Source of the DNA: Oligoflexia bacterium | GTDB taxonomy: Bacteria > Bdellovibrionota > Bacteriovoracia > Bacteriovoracales > Bacteriovoracaceae | Assembly: GCA_024229115.1 (NCBI GenBank) | Contig: JAAEST010000061.1 | Location: 62,001 to 126,000 of the forward strand | Reading direction: 5' to 3' | Length of the DNA: 64,000 nucleotides | Part shown: positions 8,838 through 17,427 of the stretch, piece after piece | Numbering within the stretch: the first letter of the stretch is position 1 | Layout of the letters: every line of letters begins with the position of its first letter | Notes under the pieces: model-generated | Told to the model about the DNA's origin: nothing | Database searches by the model: none | What the model saw: only the letters and a program-made list of their open reading frames with translations | Translations under genes and position numbers: made by a program

Positions 8838-9553
8838 TTTTTAACCTTTGGCGGAATTAAGCTTCCAAAGTTTTTATCATTTGTTATTCCCATATCTTTT
8901 ACAACACTGGCCTTCGTGGACTCAGCTACACTTTTCTCTGTTTTCGCCTCAATATCGGGCTCAAAAAATGCTTTCCTTTCTTCATTAACATGAGTGTATG
9001 CTGAGCTATCAGCAGTTCTCCAAAGAACACTTCCATTAATATCAAACTCTTTCTTAATATACTGCTCTCTCAGTCTCTTTATTGACTCTCTTAGTTCTTC
9101 ATCATTTACGTCATTAAAAATCAACGTAGTAAACTCATCATCTTTTCCTGAAAGAAAATAATCTCGTGGATTTTCCATAGCTTTTTTATAATCAGTTTCG
9201 CTTCTGATGGCCTGAGAACTCTTATCTTTAAAATGAATATAAGTATCTTCAAAACCTTTTGTTAAAACAGGTAAAGTTTCTGTGATTAGATCTGATTGAT
9301 CTTGTAGAAATTTAACATGAGGATTTTCGTTGAAGAATTTAATTAACTCTATTGCAAGTTTAGTCTTAACATTTTTATCAGTTACCAACTCATATTGTTT
9401 AGTATCATTGCAAGAGATCTTCTCCTCAGAGAGTTTACCACAACTATACCATTCGCCTGAGATAGTTTTGTTAGTCATGGAGAAATTGTTATTTGGCATA
9501 AATAAAATTGTCGCACATAGAAATTTTGAATAAAAAACAATTCCTTTTTTCAC
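8834..9553 (-). CDS. Exported Cys-pair protein of radical SAM operon
   Basis: 239 residues, starting at GTG 9553, which overlaps the preceding stop (GTGA). The N-terminus (MKKGIVFYSKFLCATILF) is signal-peptide-like. Just after it lies YSCGKLSEEKISCNDTKQY, a Cys-x9-Cys-Asn-Asp motif with downstream Tyr, matching the neighbouring 91-aa protein. The rest is charged, probably helical, with a Lys/Glu-rich C-terminal tail. No family recognised. It could be a substrate or partner of the radical SAM enzyme; this is inference from gene order and the shared motif. Confidence 0.68.
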   Translation of the reverse strand: MKKGIVFYSKFLCATILFMPNNNFSMTNKTISGEWYSCGKLSEEKISCNDTKQYELVTDKNVKTKLAIELIKFFNENPHVKFLQDQSDLITETLPVLTKGFEDTYIHFKDKSSQAIRSETDYKKAMENPRDYFLSGKDDEFTTLIFNDVNDEELRESIKRLREQYIKKEFDINGSVLWRTADSSAYTHVNEERKAFFEPDIEAKTEKSVAESTKASVVKDMGITNDKNFGSLIPPKVKK

Positions 9554-9825
9554 TTATTAACTCCTTGTGAATCACGACCTTCACTTGTCTCTGAGAAAAT
9601 TACAGGCTTATTTTGTCTAGTTATTCCGTTATTTACATTCGATAAATTATCTATATTTTGATGAAGCTCTTTGTTGGGGTTCTCTTCTGATATTTTGTAA
9701 GTCTTGCCATCATTACAAATCATAAAGGCTGAGTCGCTGCTTTTCTTGAAGCACTCTAGTCTCTCATATTTATTTTCTTTAGCATGAATATTTAATAGAA
9801 ATAGAAAAATTAAAAGGTATTTCAT
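9550..9825 (-). CDS. Small exported Cys-pair protein, first gene of radical SAM operon
   Basis: 91 residues. ATG 9825 is chosen because GGAGG lies 4 nt before it; an in-frame ATG at 9843 lies upstream of that site. MKYLLIFLFLLNIHA is a signal peptide. The mature peptide holds LECFKKSSDSAFMICNDGKT, that is Cys-x11-Cys-Asn-Asp followed by a Tyr, and a hydrophilic Asn/Ser-rich tail. It precedes the 239-aa protein with a 4-nt stop/start overlap. Its size and first position resemble a RiPP precursor, but it has a Sec signal rather than a classical leader. Confidence 0.68.
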   Translation of the reverse strand: MKYLLIFLFLLNIHAKENKYERLECFKKSSDSAFMICNDGKTYKISEENPNKELHQNIDNLSNVNNGITRQNKPVIFSETSEGRDSQGVNK

Positions 9826-10137
9826 TGATCCTCCAATATTCATATTATACTCTAAAAAAGGAGTTTATAGTGACTGTTTTCAAGAGTAGGAATACCGTAA
9901 TTTCAAGATATTATAGACTAACTCATTGGAACAAAACTTAAGATTCCTTTACCTAGTTGAGAAATTTATTCTCTCTTTATTTCTTCAGGAAGGTTTGAGA
10001 TAATTTCTTTAGTTATTAGTTTCTAAGAATTACCGTTCGGTATCCTTTTTATCTGAGTCATAATGGGAGGAATTTGAGGCCATATTAGCCCCTCTAACGG
10101 CTTTTTGGCGTAGCACCTAGCCATAAGCCTACACCAA

Positions 10138-10614
10138 ATGCTCAAATTAAGTATGACTACTTTAAGAACTTTCATACTTTTTACTATTTTATTCTCTTTA
10201 AATGTTTCAGCAAATGTGTGTCCTAAACTTTCCGGTTCATATCGTTGCCTTGACCCTGATGAAAATTATGACCTCACTGTAAGCGAAGTTTTTGTCGGTG
10301 AAAATATCCGTTATATGTTCAACGAAATTTCTCTTATTTCTGATGGAAAGTTTCGACCGTATACCGACCATGGAATTAATGAAGTTAAAAATGCCAGTAA
10401 ACGAGCAAAATGCTTAGCTCAAGAATTAGAGTTTGTAGGTCAGGGTGATTTTGTTAGTAAAAAAGGTAGAAAGTTTGGCGAGTTTAAAATTACTACGTAT
10501 TTTTCGATGTTAGATCCCTATACTCTCCAAGTTCACCAAGTTGGTCGTTATGACCTCAATGATTTTGGGCCAATTCCTGTAGATCACAGCTATCTTTGCA
10601 CTATCGTCCAATAA
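10138..10614 (+). CDS. Exported protein with N-terminal Cys-pair motif
   Basis: 158 residues (ATG 10153 is an alternative start). A signal peptide ends near VSANVC. The mature start VCPKLSGSYRCLDPDENYDL has a Cys pair with downstream Asp and Tyr, resembling the Cys-pair hairpin in the neighbouring radical SAM operon proteins. The rest looks beta-rich, ending in a third Cys near the C-terminus, as in small lipocalin-like exported proteins. It is divergent from the radical SAM operon across about 300 nt. Its 3' end overlaps the next, convergent gene by 14 nt. Function unknown. Confidence 0.65.
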   Translation: MLKLSMTTLRTFILFTILFSLNVSANVCPKLSGSYRCLDPDENYDLTVSEVFVGENIRYMFNEISLISDGKFRPYTDHGINEVKNASKRAKCLAQELEFVGQGDFVSKKGRKFGEFKITTYFSMLDPYTLQVHQVGRYDLNDFGPIPVDHSYLCTIVQ

Positions 10615-10897
10615 CTTTGCCGCTATTATTTGACTTATATTCTGAATATAAGTCTCGATATTCCATACAGCTCAAATTTGGACATCCTTCTAGTACACGC
10701 TTAGTAAATGGCATTCCACATGCTTCTTCGTGATTCTTAATTATTTCGATCAGAGACTTCTTAAGTAAGAATCCTTTTTTTAAGATAGATGTCGTACATC
10801 TATTTTCTAATTTTACTTGTAATGAATTTAGTATTCCCAGGGCTGATGAGTTATAAAGCGTAAAAGTAAATAGAATAAGAGCTAATTTCTTAAGCAT
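10601..10897 (-). CDS. Small exported Cys-rich protein
   Basis: 98 residues from ATG 10897 (AGGA about 8-9 nt upstream; a TTG at 10900 is also in frame). MLKKLALILFTFTLY is a signal peptide. Mature Cys residues occur in NRCTTS, EEACGMP and EGCPNLSCMEY, suggesting two disulfides. Convergent overlap of 14 nt with the gene ending at 10614. No family recognised. Confidence 0.6.
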   Translation of the reverse strand: MLKKLALILFTFTLYNSSALGILNSLQVKLENRCTTSILKKGFLLKKSLIEIIKNHEEACGMPFTKRVLEGCPNLSCMEYRDLYSEYKSNNSGKVIGR

Positions 10898-11011
10898 CAA
10901 ATTGCGTCCTTGTTTGATTCTCTATACTTATTATCCTTGTTTTTGAAAAATTATATAGCTAGAGAACCTTTTTACCCTATAGTCACACTCAAGAATTGCC
11001 GATAAATTTCC

Positions 11012-12379
11012 ATGGGGAAGTCGCACAAACCACTAGCTATCCTTTATATTGCTCTATTATTAGGCTTAGGCACCATAGTGCCAGTTTCAGATAATTCAGC
11101 TTCTCGTGGAATTGCTTCTGATTCAAGCAATGGTTGCTATCATATTATTGGTAAATTTGCTCAAGAATCGGCGAAAGAATTTGAGCGTTATTTCACTGAT
11201 TCTGTTATTCCAGCGAAATATCAAACTGAAATAATGGAAGCTTTTAAAGAACTAAAAATTAGCAATACTGTTATCAAAGAGACTCTCCAAGAAGTTAAAA
11301 CTCCCCCATCATCTATAGAAGATATTAAACGGACAAAGGATTATCTTCTTTATGTGGCCACTCTTTTTCCCCATCAAAAGAAAAAGGCACTCTCATTTAT
11401 AGATGGTCTTTATGATGAGACTTGGCAATCTTCAAAAGATTTTAAAAAGTTTAGAAAAGTTCAGAAGAAGTTTGATGATTACTACGCTAAAAAACTTAAA
11501 AAAATGCCTGCTGAAGAGGCATTAAAAGAAACAGACAAGTTTAAAAAATTATATCGTGGTTGTAATACAAAAGGTCTTACACAAGAGCATGCCCAAGGAG
11601 GCAAGGCCTTTACAGCGTTTACGATTTCTATCGCAGCTCTTAGCTCGGGAGCTTTCTACACTTATAGTAATTATGATGATCCTGATTTTCTAACGAAAGA
11701 GTTCTTTGGGAAATTAACTTATGAAATGGTAGGTGATGGTTTATGGGCAGCACTCGCCTCTTGGATTTTTAAAGATCCAGAAGGTACATTTCTTGGGAAG
11801 TCTTTAAAGATGTATCTCTCAGATAATGCTCTTATCTTCGCTGATGCTCTCACATGGGAACAACTTTTTTCTGAAGGCGAAGCGGACGCAAAAGAAAGGC
11901 TTGAGAAATTAAAGAATGATCCTGAGGCCCAAAAAGATCTTGAACGTCTTATAGAACTGTTAAAAAGAGAAAAGTTCATGGATAAGTTTAAGGCCAAATT
12001 TTCTGATCTTTTAGCGACTATGAAATTAAAAGATAAAGAACAGCAATTCGACTTAGACTCTATTACTCTTGAAGACCTTGAAGATGAAACTGTTCAGCAG
12101 CTTCTTATGGAAGCAGCTCTTAAAGATATGTATGAAGATGAATCAGGTGAAATGTCTTTAGGGACATATGGAGCTGATCGCTATGCTTTCTATTCAATGA
12201 TAGGTATTCCTTTTATGTTCTTAGATACCTTTGTAACGACTCGAATTTATCAGACCATGTGCATGGCCCCACTGAACCCTAAAATGGCCATTTTGAAAGC
12301 TGCGATGATCTTTACCGCCTATTCTATCTTCTACGATACCATCGTCTATCCAATGAGAAAGACACTGATTGGCGAGTAA
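11012..12379 (+). CDS. Multi-segment membrane protein of unknown function
   Basis: 455 residues. Hydrophobic segments lie near residues 8-26, 198-215, 390-405 and 425-445, separated by long charged helical stretches (SEGEADAKERLEKLKNDPEA and flanks are coiled-coil-like). The end of the first segment reads like a signal anchor. No catalytic motif is recognised. A possible -10 (GATAAA, 11001-11006) lies 5 nt before the ATG and there is no clear Shine-Dalgarno. It precedes the large GLUG-repeat lipoprotein by about 150 nt on the same strand; a functional link is possible but not shown. Confidence 0.68.
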   Translation: MGKSHKPLAILYIALLLGLGTIVPVSDNSASRGIASDSSNGCYHIIGKFAQESAKEFERYFTDSVIPAKYQTEIMEAFKELKISNTVIKETLQEVKTPPSSIEDIKRTKDYLLYVATLFPHQKKKALSFIDGLYDETWQSSKDFKKFRKVQKKFDDYYAKKLKKMPAEEALKETDKFKKLYRGCNTKGLTQEHAQGGKAFTAFTISIAALSSGAFYTYSNYDDPDFLTKEFFGKLTYEMVGDGLWAALASWIFKDPEGTFLGKSLKMYLSDNALIFADALTWEQLFSEGEADAKERLEKLKNDPEAQKDLERLIELLKREKFMDKFKAKFSDLLATMKLKDKEQQFDLDSITLEDLEDETVQQLLMEAALKDMYEDESGEMSLGTYGADRYAFYSMIGIPFMFLDTFVTTRIYQTMCMAPLNPKMAILKAAMIFTAYSIFYDTIVYPMRKTLIGE

Positions 12380-12536
12380 AAGTGGCAATTCTCATTTGTG
12401 AAGCTGGCCTCACATTTCTAATTACGGTTAAATTATCAATCATTTCAGTACCCTAGAGGCTTTCTCTATTTTCAAGACTTAAATAGTCAGATGAAGGCTA
12501 AAATTAACTAAATAAAAGACGATAAGTATTTGAATT

Positions 12537-15500
12537 ATGGGTATAAAAACAAGGTTCACATTTATCATTCTTTTACTCGCTACTTAGTAGTAAGCTCGTG
12601 CGGGAATAAGAAGAATAAGAAGACTTCAACGAAGATTGTCTTAGGTAACTTCGTTTCTGGAGATGCGGCACTTGTTAGTGGCGGGATAATGATTTTTGGT
12701 GTTCACAAACAATCACCAAAAAGAATTGCTATAAGATATACCGGACAAACATTAGAACTTCCTAACGGAGATTGGGACTTTGCTGCCCTTGCATGGCAAA
12801 CACAGGCCTTTGCAGGAACTCAAAGATGTGCTCTTGCTTCTGCTAGACTGAATGGAAGTGATGTTCAAGTTCCTATTGATCTTGATCCTGCAACTTGTAC
12901 TAATAGTTTCTTCGGTTCACCAGAAACAAAGACAGCTGCAGGTGTTCCTCACCCATTAAGTTTCGCGACTTGTGGAAACTTAAAATGTCTTTTTGGAAAT
13001 GGTGACACTAATAAGGTTTCTATTAAAGGTGTAGCGAAAAGTTATGTGGTCATCATGCCTGGTTTTGAAGATGGTCCTAATGGAGCTTCTCCAACTCTTG
13101 GTGTGAATAGTGCTTGTTTTACTCCAGGGTCTAATACAACTGATCCCAACTCAACTTCGGCGATTAAGTTTCCAATCCTCGCCTTCCCTGTTCCTACCGT
13201 TATTAGGGCCTATGATCTTCCTGGTTGTCAGGGAGGATATGACCAATACGACCTCTTTGATGGGCTAAAAAATCCAATTCCTGAAGTCACATGGTTTAAT
13301 ACGATTGCTGGTGTGACTAACGAAATCAGACTGAAATCAAATATTTGCCGAGCTGAAAATCCAGCGGGAACAACATATCGTTTATCAACCACAGGAACAT
13401 CTGGAAATATTGAACAACATATTATCTGTAATGCAAATCAAATGGATAATATGGTGACTGAAATGGCCACCATCGCAAACCAAGATGATATCTATGTTCT
13501 TGGAAAAGATATTGATTACACTGGTGTTACCCCTTCAGGTCCAATTGGAAATAATACTGATAATTTTAGAGGGATCTTTGAAGGAAACTTTCATACAATT
13601 TCCAATTATTCAGCTACGGGTGCCACAGGTCCTTTAGGTATTTTTGGTGCAGTCAATGGTTTTAGTAATGCTCAAATGGCCAAAATTCAAAATGTCACAT
13701 TCAATGATATTTCAATTGAGCTAACCGCAGCTGCTCAACAAGACGTCGGAATTATTGGCGTAGTTAATGACTTTACTAAAATTGCTCATGTCAATGTTAA
13801 TACAGCTGACATCAAAGCCACTGGTTGTACTGGAGGATCAGAATGCTATAACGTTGGAGGCCTTGTAGGTCGTGTGAATCCAACAACGAATTCTGAGCTT
13901 TTTGATATTCATGTTGATGATGTGGCCATTACTGCTGTCCATACTCTGAATGCAGGGGGGATCATTGGTCGCCTCATGAATAATGGATCTTTAAGAGATG
14001 CTACGGCAACAAATATTAAGGCCATTTCAAATAACCTTCCACTAAGTCTCCTAGGAGGAGCTGTTGGAGACAATGATGGCGAAGTTGCTGACGTTGTAAC
14101 AAGTGTTTCATTTGATGAAAACATCTACAATATTGATCCTACTAATTCAGTTGGAGGTGTCGTAGGAAATACAACGACTAATTCACGTATCATGAATGTG
14201 AAAGCTTCAGGGACGATAGACTTGACTGGAACTGACTCTGTAGGTGGAATTCTTGGAAGATCATCTGCTTCAACTATTGATACTATTGTCAATGCCGTTT
14301 CAACGGTAACCATCAATGTCGGAGGCACTCCAGGGACTGATGGTCAAAAAGTTGGAGGAATCGCAGGAGATGTTTATAGAGCTACAGGTGCCTCTGAAAT
14401 GAAATTCCTTCGTAACTTTGGTACCGTAACCTGTGTTGACAAGTGCGGTGGTATCGTTGGATACCTCGGTGATACAGGGACAGGAACTGTTCTTTTAGAA
14501 CAAGGTCATAATTACGCCAATGTGACTGCTACAAATAATAGTGCAGGTGGAGTTATTGGTGAACTCGATGCCGCGAATACTGTTGCTGCCTCTAGAAGAA
14601 AGTTTCTACATAATGAAGGTAATGTGACAGCTGTGAATGATGCTGGAGGTATTCTTGGAACAAGAACAAGCACTGGGGCTAATCAAGGAAAACTAACTCA
14701 CGCATATAACTTAGGAAATATTACTGCATCGACTAGTAATGCAGGCGGTGTCGTTGGTAATACAGGCCCAATATCCGTCTCTGAAGTCAATCAAGTGTAC
14801 TCTATTGGAACAATTTCAGGCGGAACTGCGACTCTTACAAATTTCTCTGACGGTGGTGGTGCAGCAGTTACCTGTTTCTATGACTCAACAGATGGAACAG
14901 ATGGAACTGCTGGTCAGTGTACAAACGTCAACGCTACAACAGATTCGATTGCTACTTACACCGGAATTGATACTGGAGAGTTCATTAATGATCCAACTGC
15001 TGGTGGATCACCTGTTCTTTTAAAATGGGAAGATATTGAAGTTATTGGAGCTTCTTTCTTAGGAAGTAAGGCCGATCCATTTCAAATCTCAACAACAACT
15101 CAGTGGAATATTATTCAAGATAAGCCTCACTTCATGGATAAGGCCTTTAAGCTCGTTGATAACTTAGACTTTCAAAATGGATCAGTTACTTTTAATCCAA
15201 TCGGTTCAACAACGACTCCTTTTAAAGGTGAATTCTTTGGTAATAACTTTACGATTAGAAACGTTGCCCTTACTGAATCATCCGCAACTGATCACCTTGG
15301 TGTTTTCAGAGTCATTCAGGCCAATGCTCAAAGAATGGCAAGATTTGAAGATTATAATCCAAGAACAGAAACAACGAGCGTCTTCTACTTAGAAAATATT
15401 AACTTCACAACCGATTATGCAGCTGGTGGTTCATCAGTAGGAATCTTTGCTGGTTATGTGGCCGATGCGGCAGCAGCCGGAAGACAATTTCAACTAAGAG

Positions 15501-16324
15501 GTGTGGAAATTACTGGTGGGTCAATCACTGCTTCAGCTACTGAGAACGTAGGCTCTTTCATTGGACACCTCGATCTTAATAATGACAATTCTATGATTCA
15601 AAATGTTCATTCAAAGGCCTATATTGCAGGTTGTGGAACAAATACAGGTGGTCTCTTTGGAAAGATTGTAGACGCTGGTGTGACATCTGTTCCTCGCCTA
15701 GACTACTTTACTTTCGAAGGTTCTTTCAATGCCAGTTCATGTAATAGTACAACCAATACTGGTGGTATTGTTGGGATGGTTTCTGGTCCTGATATTAAAA
15801 TTGAAAATGCGAAAAATATTGCTAATGTTACCTCAGGAACAAATGCTGGTGGTATCGTTGGTTCAGCAACGGGTGTAACATTAGAATCATCGGCCAATAC
15901 AGGAAATGTAAGTGGTGGCTCTGCTGGTGGTCTTATCGGTTATCTTACTCAAAGTGCGATTCTTGCTTCATATAGCTACGGGGCTATCTCTGGATCGACT
16001 GATGCTGGATGTTTTGTAGGACAGCATAATGGCGGTGGATCTACAACAATTGATAATAGCTTCTGTGCTCCTTCTTCTATAACTGGTGGAACAACAGACT
16101 ATGTAATTGGGCAAGGTACATTCACAGTGGCCAATACGATTTACTTCCCTTTTGCTGGAGAAACAGTCACTCAACCAAATGTTACGATTAAGCCTTACGC
16201 TGATCTTACAAATGTCTTTGCTACAGATATGCTTGATAACGGACTAGCAGACTCTCCTTGGGTAAGATTTCCAGGATCAACTCCGCAGTTTCACTACGAA
16301 GTTTTCCCAGAGTTCTTTGATTAG
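12537..16324 (+). CDS. Large GLUG-repeat surface lipoprotein, frameshifted at signal peptide
   Basis: The long frame is open from TTG 12530 to 16324 (1,264 codons), but its first residues are not a signal peptide. In the frame of ATG 12537 the sequence MGIKTRFTFIILLLAT is an ideal signal peptide, then meets TAG at 12585. Shifting by one base near 12584 continues as LVVSSCGNKKNKK, a lipobox. The gene is therefore read as a lipoprotein with a single-base frameshift. At least 14 repeats of the GGIVG type follow (for example VGGLVGRV, AGGIIGRL, CGGIVGYL, TGGIVGMV), typical of GLUG motifs forming a right-handed beta-helix in surface adhesins or secreted proteins. Four bases overlap the convergent next gene. 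Confidence 0.85.
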
Positions 16325-16899
16325 ATTCTACACTTAGGTATCTTAACTTTCTTAATAACTTCTAAATAATTATTACGACAATAATCATTCTTATCTTTTA
16401 ACTTCACATTCTTTTCAAGAATCTTCACAACGGCACCGTGATTATTCTTATAAACAGAACGAACCTGACAAATACTCGCTGTAGTTTCTCTTTTCTTTGA
16501 GTAGCTAACCAACTCAACATAGATGTAACCGTATCGTGCATTAACATGTCTTCTTTTAGAAATCTTAACAGTCCCATTATAACGATGCCTAAAATCTGAT
16601 AATTCAGAACGATGAATAACAAATGTATTTGTATGTCTTTTTGAAACTTCTCTGAATTTCCAATCTTGCTTAACAGTCATATCTAAATTGAGGTGATCCA
16701 GATTTTTATTAACTTCTTCGATAACGTAGAAACCTTTATCATGAAGTTTTAACTGTAGTTCTTCTAAAGATTGTTGAGACATTCTTTTATTGATCTTTAT
16801 ATTACAATTTGAATGGTCAATCTTTGGGCCAAATAATGAATAGGCGTTTGTACTTACTAAAATAGACGCTAGCAAAGCCAGCCATTGATGCTTTCTCAT
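16321..16899 (-). CDS. Exported basic protein of unknown function
   Basis: 192 residues with signal peptide MRKHQWLALLASILVSTNAY and an AGGAGAGAGAG ribosome-binding site just upstream. The mature part is very basic, with Cys in SNCNIK, SICQVR, DYCRNN and PKCRI that could form two disulfides. No domain recognised. Its stop shares 4 bp (TTAG) with the stop of the GLUG lipoprotein. Confidence 0.65.
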   Translation of the reverse strand: MRKHQWLALLASILVSTNAYSLFGPKIDHSNCNIKINKRMSQQSLEELQLKLHDKGFYVIEEVNKNLDHLNLDMTVKQDWKFREVSKRHTNTFVIHRSELSDFRHRYNGTVKISKRRHVNARYGYIYVELVSYSKKRETTASICQVRSVYKNNHGAVVKILEKNVKLKDKNDYCRNNYLEVIKKVKIPKCRI

Positions 16900-17034
16900 C
16901 TCTCTCTCCTTTAAAATTCTCTCAGATTCTACATATCACGATGTATAACGCATCGCGATACCTAGTGTAAAATTTGCATTATGACCCCCTATCCCCCTAA
17001 AATTTAAAGAAGACAACTATAACAAGGAATAAAG

Positions 17035-17427
17035 ATGCAAAAGCTACTGACGGTAGATCTAGGTTTATTAATTTTAAGATTATCTCTAGGGCTCACTATG
17101 CTCTTCGCTCACGGAATGCCGAAACTATTAAATTACTCGGCCAAAATGAATACATTTCCTGACCCACTTGGGATTGGTAATAGCTTTAGTCTCGCACTTG
17201 CCATCTTCTCAGAAGTCTTCTGTGCGGCTGCTATCTCTCTTGGGATCTTTACAAGATACACAGTACTTCCATTAGTAATCACGATGTTTGTGGCCTTCTT
17301 TGTAGTCCATGGAGATCATCCATTTAAAAGAAAAGAACTCGCTTTTGTTTATATGCTTGGATACCTAGCGCTTTTCTTTGCTGATGGTGGGAAAATTTCA
17401 TTAGATAAATTTTTTAGAAAATCTTAA
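17035..17427 (+). CDS. DoxX family membrane protein
   Basis: 130 residues with four hydrophobic segments and the DoxX pattern: LRLSLGLTMLFAHGMPKL near the start, then EVFCAAAISLGIFTR and a C-terminal YMLGYLALFFADGGK. DoxX proteins are small inner-membrane proteins tied to quinone or thiol redox chemistry; the exact substrate cannot be given. AAGGAATAAAG precedes the ATG. The 3' end overlaps the next, convergent gene by 4 nt (TTAA). Confidence 0.88.
   Translation: MQKLLTVDLGLLILRLSLGLTMLFAHGMPKLLNYSAKMNTFPDPLGIGNSFSLALAIFSEVFCAAAISLGIFTRYTVLPLVITMFVAFFVVHGDHPFKRKELAFVYMLGYLALFFADGGKISLDKFFRKS

Noticed and set aside
9870-9941. 23-codon frame from GTG behind AAGGAG between the radical SAM operon and the next gene
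   Set aside because: Composition is not protein-like, there is no signal peptide or Cys motif, and the site lies in a divergent promoter region; too weak to call a gene or RiPP precursor.
10031-10048. TACCG-TT-CGGTA followed by T-rich sequence as a terminator
   Set aside because: The stem is 5 bp with a 2-nt loop and no gene ends just before it.
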